This document shows, piece after piece, positions 1-6,656 of a DNA stretch of 13,923 nt. The first letter of the stretch is position 1. Each line of letters begins with the position of its first letter. The notes beneath the pieces are model-generated. The model did not search any database. It was given only the letters and a program-made list of their open reading frames with translations, and had not been told where the DNA came from. A program made the translations under genes and the position numbers. This DNA comes from Pseudomonadota bacterium (GTDB lineage Bacteria; Verrucomicrobiota; Verrucomicrobiia; Chthoniobacterales; UBA6821): the NCBI GenBank assembly GCA_009928265.1, contig RFPR01000051.1, positions 1 to 13,923 of the forward strand, read 5' to 3'.

Positions 1-920
1 ACCACTCCGGGAATCGGGATGTGCAGTCCGGGAAGGACATCACGCTCCTCGGCCACATCGGCCTGAATCCTGCGCACGGCAAGACGCTCGGGAGCGATGC
101 GAACGACATTTCTAATGATCCCGAATTTCTCTAGCGTTCCGATGATGAAGCCCGAGGGATCGATCTGCCACCAGTGCATCCCGTGGTTGGCGGAGCGGGG
201 GAAGGCGTGGTGGTTGTTGTGCCAGCCTTCACCCATGGCGAGGAGGCCCACGAGGAAGTTATTCCGGCTCTGGTCGGTCGTGACGAATTCGCGTCCTCCG
301 TAGGTATGACAGACCGAGTTCACCGCCCAAGTAACGTGGTGGTTGAGAAACATCCGGACGAGGCCGCCCCAGATGAATCCGTACAACCCGCCTGTCAGTC
401 CACCATAGGCATATCCGACGAGGAAGGGAATCAGGAGGCTCAGGAGGGCCCAAACCAAAAACGTCTTGCTGACAAAGACCACCAGCTTGTCCTTGAGGAG
501 GGGACCGGCGTAGCGGTGCACATCGGGGCTGAAATCATCCAGGATCCAGCCGACATGGGCGTGGAAGAAGCTCTTGAGGGGGCTGTGCGGATCCTCGTCC
601 TCGTCGGAGTTGGCATGGTGCTGGATATGGGTGGCCGCCCAATTCAGAGCAGGGCCTTGGAAGGCCATCGACCCGCAGATCAGGAAGAAGCCACGGATCC
701 AACCGGGAGCCTCGAAACCCTTGTGGGTCAGCATCCTATGGTATCCGATGGTGATGCCGAGGGCACAGAGGATGTAGCCGACCACCAGCAGGGTCAGATC
801 GACGGGAGTGATGAAACGGCCCCAGAGGCTGTAAATGGCAAAAGCCGTGGCCAGCAGTGGAATCCAGACTACAAGCTGGAGAACAATCTTGTTGCTCGTG
901 GAGACAGGCTTATCAGACAT
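1..920 (-). CDS. Acyl-CoA (delta-9 type) fatty acid desaturase, 3' end cut by window edge
   Basis: The reading frame starts at ATG 920 on the minus strand and stays open to base 1, giving 306 visible residues, so the C-terminus lies outside the window. It carries the three histidine boxes of membrane di-iron desaturases: HRMLTH (residues 61-66), HIQHH (98-102) and HNNHH (234-238). Hydrophobic stretches at about 12-33, 40-58, 75-92, 147-170 and 178-192 fit the multi-pass topology of the family. By family knowledge it would insert a cis double bond into a saturated acyl chain at the inner membrane, tuning membrane fluidity, using an electron donor not encoded here. The start puts the first hydrophobic helix close to the N-terminus. 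Upstream, GGAG lies about 15 nt from the ATG, so the ribosome site is weak. It is separated from the PEP-CTERM gene by a hairpin terminator and is probably transcribed on its own. The family call is firm; substrate and exact double-bond position are inferred. Confidence 0.93.
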   Translation of the reverse strand, partial: MSDKPVSTSNKIVLQLVVWIPLLATAFAIYSLWGRFITPVDLTLLVVGYILCALGITIGYHRMLTHKGFEAPGWIRGFFLICGSMAFQGPALNWAATHIQHHANSDEDEDPHSPLKSFFHAHVGWILDDFSPDVHRYAGPLLKDKLVVFVSKTFLVWALLSLLIPFLVGYAYGGLTGGLYGFIWGGLVRMFLNHHVTWAVNSVCHTYGGREFVTTDQSRNNFLVGLLAMGEGWHNNHHAFPRSANHGMHWWQIDPSGFIIGTLEKFGIIRNVVRIAPERLAVRRIQADVAEERDVLPGLHIPIPGV

Positions 921-993
921 AAAGTTGAACTCTACTCCAGAGAGGGAGGGATGCAAGGAAGAGATGCCCTTTGTCCTGCGCCACTGAGACAAG

Positions 994-1024
994 AAAAAGC
1001 CCCGCTCCGTTTCCAGAGCGGGGC
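994..1024 (-). terminator. Rho-independent terminator of the PEP-CTERM gene
   Basis: A perfect 9-bp inverted repeat (GCCCCGCTC at 999-1007, GAGCGGGGC at 1016-1024) has an 8-nt loop. Read on the minus strand it is followed by five T residues (998-994). It begins about 20 nt after the stop codon of the PEP-CTERM gene. On the plus strand the hairpin is followed by CTTTT, but no gene on that strand would use it. Confidence 0.85.
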
Positions 1025-1046
1025 CTTTTGAAAAGAAATGCGTGCC

Positions 1047-1664
1047 TCAGGCCGCGCGCCGGCGGTAGGCGATCACGAGACCGAGAGCGCCGAGACCGAA
1101 GAGGGCGTAGGTCGAGGGCTCAGGGACGGCTGTGGCAGTGACAGTCAATCCCAAGGGTGAAGAAAATCCTTCTGAATTTGCCCCGTAAGAGCCCACACCC
1201 GTAATGGTTGGGCCTTGGGTATACAGCCAGCCAAAAGAATTAAGGTTCGATACCCCAATCCAGTAGTCCGTATTAGCGGAAAGGCTAACTGTTCCAGTAG
1301 CGGTGAATTGAATACCCGTCGGGTTGTCGGTTCCACTCTCAGGCAGTGTGGTGAAAAAGTTCGCATCTTGGGAGGTCGCGGGATTAAGCATCGCAATAAT
1401 GCTCCCCATTCTTCCAGCATCATCAGCATAAAGCCCGACGGTAAAGCCACCCGTGGCGGTAGCATAGTTGCTAAGAAGAATAAGCGTTACAGACTCAAGA
1501 TTGTAAGAGAGGCCGTCCGTCTTAAACTGCTGGGACATGCTGAGGTTTTGGACACTACCGTAATCTTGGTAGACAGAGTTTTCGACTATGACCGCGGCAT
1601 GAGCAAACGATGTGAAAAGCGCCGATGCTGCAAGCAACGCAAACTTTGAGAAAAAGGTTTTCAT
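1047..1664 (-). CDS. PEP-CTERM sorting domain protein, choice-of-anchor R type
   Basis: This 205-residue protein has a signal peptide (about 1-23, cleaving after AHA), a beta-rich middle of about 150 residues, and a C-terminal anchor starting VPEPSTYALF at residue 180. The anchor continues as a hydrophobic helix and ends in RRRAA. That is the PEP-CTERM tripartite signal, recognised in other bacteria by exosortase, which processes exported proteins at the cell envelope. The middle region, with phrases such as FTVGLYADD and SANTDYWIGVSN, resembles the choice-of-anchor R domain that often precedes such anchors. The ATG at 1664 is the only start giving a complete signal peptide; GGAAAA lies about 10 nt upstream. 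No exosortase gene is in the window. Its base composition is clearly lower in GC than the flanking genes. Molecular function is unknown; an envelope or matrix component is the likeliest role. Confidence 0.9.
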   Translation of the reverse strand: MKTFFSKFALLAASALFTSFAHAAVIVENSVYQDYGSVQNLSMSQQFKTDGLSYNLESVTLILLSNYATATGGFTVGLYADDAGRMGSIIAMLNPATSQDANFFTTLPESGTDNPTGIQFTATGTVSLSANTDYWIGVSNLNSFGWLYTQGPTITGVGSYGANSEGFSSPLGLTVTATAVPEPSTYALFGLGALGLVIAYRRRAA

Positions 1665-1726
1665 GAATTATTTGTTTTCCATTTTAAGGCATAAAGTCAA
1701 CTTTTTTATAACAAAGGAGGCTTGCT

Positions 1727-2605
1727 TCAGTCTGTCTGCTTGAATACCTCATCCATGGCTGTACCGAGGGCAGGATAACGGTAGGGGAAACCTTTCTCCT
1801 GTAAGTCGTTAGGAACTACACGCATGCTGTCTAGCAGGAGATGGGAGAGATCTCCCAAAGCAAGCCTCAAGGCAAAGGCGGGCACTGGAAAGAGGGCGGG
1901 GCGATGGACAGAGCGGGCTACAGCCCGTGTAAACTCCGCATTGGTGACTGGCTCGGGCATGACGGCATTCACAGGACCAGAAAATGACTCATCATGCAGG
2001 CAGGTCATCACCATCGCGGCCAGATCGGCGATCTCGATGCACGACATCCATTGCCTGCCCGAGCCAAGCCTGCCGCCGAGGCCAAGTCGAAAGACCGGCT
2101 TGATCAGACGCATGGCTCCGCCATCGCGACCGAGGACGAATCCGATGCGGAGTCGGACAACCCGGACGCCGAATTCTTCGGCCTTCACGGCCTCAGCCTC
2201 CCAGGCCTGTGCTACCTCCGCTAGGAAGCCGGTTCCGGCAGGTGAGGTCTCGTCGACGATCTGGTCTCCCGTGTCACCGTAGAACCCGATCGCCGAGGCG
2301 CTCACAAGCACTCGAGGCTTCACCGCGGCGGCGGCGATCCCTTCCACCAGTCGGCGCGTTCCCTCGACGCGGCTTTCCAGAATCCGGCGGCGCTTCTCAC
2401 GGGTCCAGAGGCCGAGGATCGATTCGCCGGCGAGATGGACGAGCCCTTCACATCCCGAGACCTCGAGAGGCTGAGTGTGGGAGAATGCCCTGCGGCCCTC
2501 ACCGCCGCGACGGCTGAAGAGGACGACCGAGTCACCCCGCTGCGTTGCGGCCCGAGATACCGCATGGCCGATAAATCCAGTCCCGCCTGTGATGCCGATA
2601 TTCAT
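1727..2605 (-). CDS. TIGR01777 family epimerase-like oxidoreductase (SDR39U1/YfcH type)
   Basis: A 292-residue protein of about the usual family length. The N-terminus has the Rossmann dinucleotide-binding motif TGGTGFIG at residues 6-13, followed later by SASAIGFYGDTG and by the C-terminal region typical of this family (MPEPVTNAEFT, then LLLDSMRVVPNDLQEKGF), which corresponds to the DUF1731 tail. These proteins are extended short-chain dehydrogenases predicted to bind NAD(P); their substrate is generally not known. ATG 2605 immediately precedes the nucleotide-binding strand, so the start is secure even though the upstream bases contain no clear ribosome site. The gene lies 62 nt upstream of the PEP-CTERM gene in the same direction and is separated from the small multidrug exporter by an intergenic inverted-repeat element. 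A cytoplasmic redox or epimerase role is inferred. Confidence 0.9.
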   Translation of the reverse strand: MNIGITGGTGFIGHAVSRAATQRGDSVVLFSRRGGEGRRAFSHTQPLEVSGCEGLVHLAGESILGLWTREKRRRILESRVEGTRRLVEGIAAAAVKPRVLVSASAIGFYGDTGDQIVDETSPAGTGFLAEVAQAWEAEAVKAEEFGVRVVRLRIGFVLGRDGGAMRLIKPVFRLGLGGRLGSGRQWMSCIEIADLAAMVMTCLHDESFSGPVNAVMPEPVTNAEFTRAVARSVHRPALFPVPAFALRLALGDLSHLLLDSMRVVPNDLQEKGFPYRYPALGTAMDEVFKQTD

Positions 2606-2634
2606 GGGGAGAGGGGTTTAGGCGGAAGGATATT

Positions 2635-2716
2635 CCGCAGAGGCGCTGAGGCGCGGAGGAAGAGAGACACGATGCATTCTTTGAACATTCTCTGCGTCTC
2701 TGCGCCTCTGCGCGAG
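2635..2716. repeat. Intergenic inverted repeat built on CGCAGAGGCGC
   Basis: The left arm (2635-2659) and the right arm (2690-2716) are imperfect reverse complements over about 24 bp. They share CGCAGAGGCGC and then differ at isolated positions. About 30 bp of unrelated sequence separates them. Related arms occur again at 12467-12493 and 12639-12657. Such palindromic, Ser/Arg-codon-like G/A-rich repeats are found dispersed in intergenic DNA of many environmental bacteria. Here the element could fold into a long hairpin in the space between the multidrug exporter and the epimerase-like gene. Confidence 0.75.
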
Positions 2717-2847
2717 AATTGATTCCTGCATCTCATTCCCGATAAGCCACCTTTTTTTCACCATGGCTTCTTTTTCCTGATGTAACGGATGCGAAGCAAC
2801 GGCCAGGCAAGCAATTCCTGAGTTCCTGATTAAGAGAATCCCTTAAC

Positions 2848-3180
2848 TCAATGCGCGGCGACCTTGGAGAAGAGGTTGAGGACGAGGGTGCCGGCGATGA
2901 TCAGGGTGAGACCAAGGATGGCGGGGAGATCGAGGCTCTGCCTGTAGTAGAGCCAGCCGACGACGGCGACGAGAGCCGTGCCTACCCCGGACCAGATGGC
3001 GTAGGCCACGCCGATGGGAAGGGTCTTTAGGGTGATCGAGAGCAGGAAGAAGGCCGTGCTGTAGCCGACCACCACGAGCAGAGAGGGGAGCGGGCGGGTG
3101 AAGTTCTCCGAGGCCTTCAGCGCCGAGGTGGCGACGACCTCTGCGACGATGGCCACAAAAAGCAGGAGGTATGTTTTCAC
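2848..3180 (-). CDS. Small multidrug resistance (SMR) efflux protein, EmrE/QacE type
   Basis: A 110-residue protein with four predicted membrane helices (about 3-21, 31-50, 57-78, 86-104), the standard SMR length. Starting at GTG 3180, the hallmark residues fall at the same numbers as in E. coli EmrE: Glu14, the proton- and drug-binding carboxylate, and Tyr40, Tyr60 and Trp63 (in AYAIWSGVG). The stretch LDLPAILGLTLIIAGTL also matches helix 4 of that protein. By family knowledge it works as an antiparallel dimer in the inner membrane, exchanging protons for lipophilic or quaternary cations. The GTG overlaps the TGA stop of the upstream amidase gene as GTGA, which argues for translational coupling and against a longer start at TTG 3246. 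It is the last gene of the ruvX-truA-amidase-SMR group. The transported compound cannot be read from sequence. Confidence 0.93.
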   Translation of the reverse strand: MKTYLLLFVAIVAEVVATSALKASENFTRPLPSLLVVVGYSTAFFLLSITLKTLPIGVAYAIWSGVGTALVAVVGWLYYRQSLDLPAILGLTLIIAGTLVLNLFSKVAAH

Positions 3181-4244
3181 GGATGGGTGCGGGCGTTCCC
3201 GAACTTGGCATGGAGCCACCCGTAGGGAAAGTGGTCTCCGGGACAATCGGTGGGACGGGGGTTGATCTCCTTATGCGCATGGACGATCGCCTGGTGACCC
3301 TGCGAGCGGCCAACACGGTTGCGGAGGTAGGCGACCAATTCCTCCAGCGCAGCGACCTGGGCCTTGGTCGGCGAGTCGCGGTTGAAGTCGCCCACCAGGC
3401 AGATGCCGAGCGCGATATCGTTGAGGTAGTCGCTTGCCACGTGGCCGCCATTGATCTGGCGCGTCCATCGGGGACCGACCTCGATCTGGCCGTCTCCGGA
3501 GCCATGCCCATCCCCGATGACGAAATGATAGGCCAGTCCGTTCTCCATGTGCCGAACGCGCCGATGATAGACATCGAAGACTCGGGCATTCCCCTCGCGG
3601 GTGCCACTGTTATGGACCACGATGTATTTCCAGCGGCCCCTCTTCACGGGGGCTCGGTCGATCGCGGAGCGCACCGAGGAAGAGAGATAAGCGTATGTTT
3701 TGTGTGACCCGAAGACCCTGCTCCAGAATCCCTCGTGAGCCTGCTCAGGGGCAGGAACTGGCTCGAGACCCCGATCCGGTTCCACGCCCGATTTCTCGAT
3801 CGTGATCGGAGCTGAGGGTTCGGCACCATGTGGCAACGGAAGAGCGGCGGCTGGCGCAACGGGATTCGGTGATGGGGGGATCGGGGACGCAATCGGAGCG
3901 GTCACCGATACAGTCTGATGATCAGGAGAAGGTGGCGGAGTCGCGGAAGGGTGACTGGGGGCAGCGGTGCTGCCGTAATGACCAGACGATGAGCCGGCAT
4001 GTTTTTTCTTATTCGTTCCGCTGGAATGCTTCCCTCCCGAGGAAACGGAGGAGGATTTTTTCTTGGCCGAGGATCCCGATACTTTGCCAGAAGCGCTTTT
4101 CTTTTTACCCGAAGAGTGGGAGGAGCCTCCCGCGTGCTGCTTGCGGATAATTTCTTTTTTCTGCGCCTCGGTCAGCTCGGCCCGGATCGTGTCAGTTCCC
4201 GCCATGCAAAGGAGCAGGAGCAATGGAACGCGGCAACGGATCAC
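3177..4244 (-). CDS. Exported N-acetylmuramoyl-L-alanine amidase, PGRP/amidase_2 type
   Basis: A 355-residue protein in three parts. A signal peptide covers about 1-22. A Lys/Ser/Gly-rich then Pro-rich low-complexity region runs to about residue 165. A C-terminal peptidoglycan-recognition-type amidase domain spans about 204-345. Likely zinc ligands are His211 (in IVVHNSG), His324 and Cys334 (in PTDCPG), and the phrase LAYHFVIGDG is typical of the fold. The enzyme would cut the bond between muramic acid and the stem peptide. The basic linker could tether it to peptidoglycan or to polyanionic surface polymers, which is inference. GTG 4244 is taken as start because it supplies the signal peptide and an in-frame TAG lies a few codons upstream. 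The next ATG (4205) would remove most of the hydrophobic core. It lies 30 nt after truA and overlaps the SMR gene by 4 nt. Confidence 0.88.
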   Translation of the reverse strand: MIRCRVPLLLLLCMAGTDTIRAELTEAQKKEIIRKQHAGGSSHSSGKKKSASGKVSGSSAKKKSSSVSSGGKHSSGTNKKKHAGSSSGHYGSTAAPSHPSATPPPSPDHQTVSVTAPIASPIPPSPNPVAPAAALPLPHGAEPSAPITIEKSGVEPDRGLEPVPAPEQAHEGFWSRVFGSHKTYAYLSSSVRSAIDRAPVKRGRWKYIVVHNSGTREGNARVFDVYHRRVRHMENGLAYHFVIGDGHGSGDGQIEVGPRWTRQINGGHVASDYLNDIALGICLVGDFNRDSPTKAQVAALEELVAYLRNRVGRSQGHQAIVHAHKEINPRPTDCPGDHFPYGWLHAKFGNARTHP

Positions 4245-4274
4245 ATCGTGAGGCTACCAGCCGCGAGTCTGGGA

Positions 4275-5093
4275 TCAAGCGGCGCTCTCACCAACGGCCC
4301 CAGCACCCCCGACATCCTTGGTACCCACCTTCTTTCCATAAAGCGCACGGACCAGGTAGAGCCCCTCGGCGGGCGCCATCGCGGGTGTGGGCCACGGTTT
4401 TCCTGCAGCAAGGCGCCGTGCAAAAACATCTCGATCTTCCTTCCCCTGCGCGACACGCACCATCCCTCCCACCAACATACGGACCATCCTGTAGAGGAAG
4501 CCGTCACCTTCGAAGGTGATCGAAAGGTCCGTCCCTCGTTCCCGGAACAGAGCACGGCGGATCGTCCGGACGGTGCTCTCTGGGAGCGATCCCGAGTCGG
4601 CGCAGAAGCCGCGAAAGTCATGCCGGCCCTGAACGAGCGCCACCAATTCGCGCAGAAGCCGCCGGTCGAGTTCCCCGTGGAGATGCCAGGCGCGGCGGTA
4701 CAAGTGCGGCGGCAGGACCGGAGCATGCCAGAGTTCGTAGCGGTAGATTTTTCCCGTCGCAGAAAACCGTGCATGGAATCCTGAGGCGGCACGGGTCGCC
4801 CGCAGAACTCGGAGTTCGGGAGGCAGGGCCGCATTGAGAGCTGCGCCCCAGCGTCCAGCCTCACTCATCCGGCCAAGACGCCCCGCCTGATCGGGCTTGA
4901 GCTCGAAATGCACGGTCTGGCCGAGCGCATGGACTCCTGCATCCGTCCGGCCGGAGCCGTGCAGCACGACACGCTCCCCGACGATGCCGGCCACGGCCGC
5001 CTCGAGACGATCCTGGACGGTCTCCCCGCCACGCTGACTCTGCCAGCCACGAAAGGCCGTGCCGTCGTAGGCGACAAGAAGACGGATCTTCAT
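4275..5093 (-). CDS. truA: tRNA pseudouridine(38-40) synthase TruA
   Basis: A 272-residue protein close to the usual TruA length. The N-terminus VAYDGTAFRGWQ and the motif GRTDAGVHA (residues 48-56) are diagnostic; Asp51 is the catalytic aspartate that attacks the uridine ring. The later phrases KIYRYELW, FRGFCADSG and FLYRMVRMLVGGM complete the family pattern. It converts uridines 38-40 in the anticodon arm of several tRNAs to pseudouridine, in the cytoplasm. ATG 5093 begins 6 nt after the ruvX stop codon, so the two are very probably co-transcribed; no strong ribosome site is visible, as is usual for tightly packed genes. The amidase follows 30 nt downstream. Confidence 0.97.
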   Translation of the reverse strand: MKIRLLVAYDGTAFRGWQSQRGGETVQDRLEAAVAGIVGERVVLHGSGRTDAGVHALGQTVHFELKPDQAGRLGRMSEAGRWGAALNAALPPELRVLRATRAASGFHARFSATGKIYRYELWHAPVLPPHLYRRAWHLHGELDRRLLRELVALVQGRHDFRGFCADSGSLPESTVRTIRRALFRERGTDLSITFEGDGFLYRMVRMLVGGMVRVAQGKEDRDVFARRLAAGKPWPTPAMAPAEGLYLVRALYGKKVGTKDVGGAGAVGESAA

Positions 5094-5099
5094 TCGCGG

Positions 5100-5525
5100 T
5101 CAGACGCTCTGCGCATCGAGCCAGTCCTGCAGGATCTGGACGGCGGCCGCCTGGTCGATGACGCTTCTCTGCTCGCGGCTGTTACGTCCTGCTTCCTGCA
5201 GGCGGCGGGTGGCGGCGGCCGTCGTGAGGCGCTCATCCCAGAGGATGACGCGGGCCTCGGTAAGCGGCTGGAGGGCGGCGGCGAGCGAGCGGCTTTTCTC
5301 GGCGGCGGGACCGTAGGTGCCGTTCATGTTGCGCGGCAGACCGAGGATCACCGTCGGGCATGATTTCTCACGCACGACCTCGGCAATGGCCCGGGCATTC
5401 TCCGCCTCACTTCCTCCCCGCAGCGTGCGCAGGGGATGGGCCATGCACCCGATCTCGTCGCTGAGCGCGAGGCCGATGCGGGCCGCGCCGGGATCGACGC
5501 CGAGAACACGTGCCGTGGAAGTCAT
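5100..5525 (-). CDS. ruvX: Putative pre-16S rRNA nuclease / Holliday junction resolvase-like protein RuvX (YqgF)
   Basis: Starting at ATG 5525 the protein is 141 residues, the normal YqgF size. It begins VLGVDPGAARIGLALSD, the RNase H-like acidic motif, continues with VILGLPRNMNGT and has WDERLTT in the second half. It ends with a conserved SVIDQAAAVQILQDWL helix carrying another acidic residue. Family members are implicated in trimming the 5' end of 16S rRNA precursor. The frame is open further to TTG 5570, but the extra 15 residues precede the normal N-terminus and lack similarity, so ATG 5525 is preferred. GAGGG directly abuts this ATG, giving poor spacing. It heads a minus-strand group with truA, an amidase and an SMR exporter, and is divergent from the small membrane protein at 5624. 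Confidence 0.94.
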   Translation of the reverse strand: MTSTARVLGVDPGAARIGLALSDEIGCMAHPLRTLRGGSEAENARAIAEVVREKSCPTVILGLPRNMNGTYGPAAEKSRSLAAALQPLTEARVILWDERLTTAAATRRLQEAGRNSREQRSVIDQAAAVQILQDWLDAQSV

Positions 5526-5623
5526 CCCTCGATGACACAGGACCCGGTCGCCGGATGCAAGGCGGGGCAAGGGGCCCGTTTTTGCCGATTCCCGGTTGCC
5601 TGCGGGCCTCGAGAGGAGTAGTG

Positions 5624-5932
5624 ATGGGAATCATGGCACAACTTTCCCTCAATAAATTTTCGGAAAATCTCCCTGTGAGCGGGACAATCGGGTTGACCCA
5701 GGCTGCCGCAGGCCTCGGTCTCGGGCTTCTCATCGCCGACAAGATGTCGGGCGAGACCCGCCGCCGCACCGGCTCCCTCCTGCTGGTGGCCGGCGCATTG
5801 GCTCTCGCCCCCGTGGTGGCGGGCGTAGTGCACAGAGTCCGGAACCGTCCCCACTCCTCCAGCCGCGCCCGTCGTCATCTGGAGTCGATCCGCGAGGATG
5901 TCGGCTTCGACGACTCCGAGCACCTCATCTGA
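5624..5932 (+). CDS. Small two-helix membrane protein of unknown function
   Basis: A 102-residue protein that I do not recognise. It has a hydrophobic segment at about 20-41 (rich in Gly/Ala/Leu), a short basic turn containing GETRRRTG, a second hydrophobic helix at about 50-70, and a basic then acidic tail (HSSSRARRH, ending EDVGFDDSEHLI). Both termini therefore would be on the same side of the inner membrane, and the basic turn and tail cannot both satisfy a simple positive-inside rule. ATG 5624 is chosen because GAGAGGAG at 5611-5618 sits 5 nt upstream. GTG 5621 and ATG 5633 are alternatives. It is divergent from ruvX with about 98 nt between them. Its 3' end is followed by maf, whose longest possible start overlaps it by 35 nt, so the two are probably one transcript. 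Confidence 0.7.
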   Translation: MGIMAQLSLNKFSENLPVSGTIGLTQAAAGLGLGLLIADKMSGETRRRTGSLLLVAGALALAPVVAGVVHRVRNRPHSSSRARRHLESIREDVGFDDSEHLI

Positions 5933-5951
5933 TCTTTCAGCCCGATCCTCG

Positions 5952-6554
5952 ATGGCAGGATCACGCGGTCCCCTTCCGAGGCGGATTGTACTCGCCTCCT
6001 CCTCACCGAGACGTCGGGATCTGCTGCAGGCGGCCGGTTTTGAAATCATCATCCGGCCCGCGGACGTCGATGAACTCACGGGGGGCCTTGCCCCGAGGGA
6101 TCTGGTGGTCGCCAATGCCGAGAGGAAGGCACTTCATGTAGCGGCGGATCATCGGGGGGATCTCATCCTCGGAGCCGACACCGTCGTCGTGCTCGATGGG
6201 GAGATCCTCGGCAAGCCCCGCGACAAGAGCCATGCCTCCAAGATGCTGGGCCGACTCTCGGGGCGGGTCCACGAGGTCCTGACCGGCGTCTGTCTTGTCC
6301 GGGGTGGCACCAAGAAAGTCTGCCTCTTTGTCGAATCAACCCGCGTTTCTTTTCGGTCGCTGGATGAGGCCTTGATCGGGGCCTACCTCGCCGACATCGA
6401 TCCGCTCGACAAGGCCGGGGCTTACGCAGCTCAGGACGACCGGGGTCGACTCATTGAGCGGATCGAGGGATCTCTGGAAAACGTCATCGGCCTTCCCGTC
6501 ACCCGGGTCATCGAGGCTATCGGCCAACACTTTACAGAGGAATCAGCGGGTTGA
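5952..6554 (+). CDS. maf: Maf family nucleotide pyrophosphatase (dTTP/UTP, YhdE-like)
   Basis: With ATG 5952 the protein has 200 residues, the usual Maf length. It shows LASSSPRR (14-21), GADTVV with the catalytic Asp76, and LGKPRD (86-91). The phrases DKAGAYAAQD and NVIGLPV resemble the YhdE branch, which hydrolyses dTTP and UTP, more than the YceF branch. These cytoplasmic enzymes remove non-canonical or excess pyrimidine nucleotides as monophosphate plus pyrophosphate and have been linked to septum arrest. An earlier in-frame ATG at 5898 would add 18 Ser/Thr-rich residues and overlap the membrane-protein gene. I prefer 5952 because family members start a few residues before the LASSSPRR strand, but neither start has a convincing ribosome site. 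Subfamily assignment is by motif resemblance only. Confidence 0.93.
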   Translation: MAGSRGPLPRRIVLASSSPRRRDLLQAAGFEIIIRPADVDELTGGLAPRDLVVANAERKALHVAADHRGDLILGADTVVVLDGEILGKPRDKSHASKMLGRLSGRVHEVLTGVCLVRGGTKKVCLFVESTRVSFRSLDEALIGAYLADIDPLDKAGAYAAQDDRGRLIERIEGSLENVIGLPVTRVIEAIGQHFTEESAG

Positions 6555-6656
6555 TTCTTAACCTTACTACGTAAACCCAAAAAAGGCGGAATTGTCACCT
6601 GTCCCCTCTCTTTTCCAGCTTGCGCGGCGAGGAAACCCGGCGGATGGTTATCACTC

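Noticed and set aside
174..1031. 285-codon plus-strand reading frame opposite the desaturase
   Set aside because: It is the antisense of a gene with all three histidine boxes, and it runs through the hairpin terminator; its translation shows no domain or signal.
1713..1720. AAAGGAGG on the plus strand, a perfect ribosome-binding sequence
   Set aside because: No plus-strand reading frame begins at a usable distance; the surrounding DNA is the gap between two minus-strand genes.
2744..2775. AAGCCA / TGGCTT inverted repeat followed by T residues, possible plus-strand terminator
   Set aside because: Only 6 bp of stem with a 14-nt loop, and no plus-strand gene upstream to terminate.
2843..3607. 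254-codon minus-strand frame overlapping the amidase and SMR genes
   Set aside because: Arg/Ser/Pro-rich composition typical of a shifted frame in high-GC DNA; both overlapped genes have clear family motifs.
6590..6613. AATTGTCACCTGTCCCC tract after maf, reminiscent of short intergenic repeats
   Set aside because: Only one copy is seen in the window and no inverted partner lies nearby, so it cannot be supported as a repeat here.
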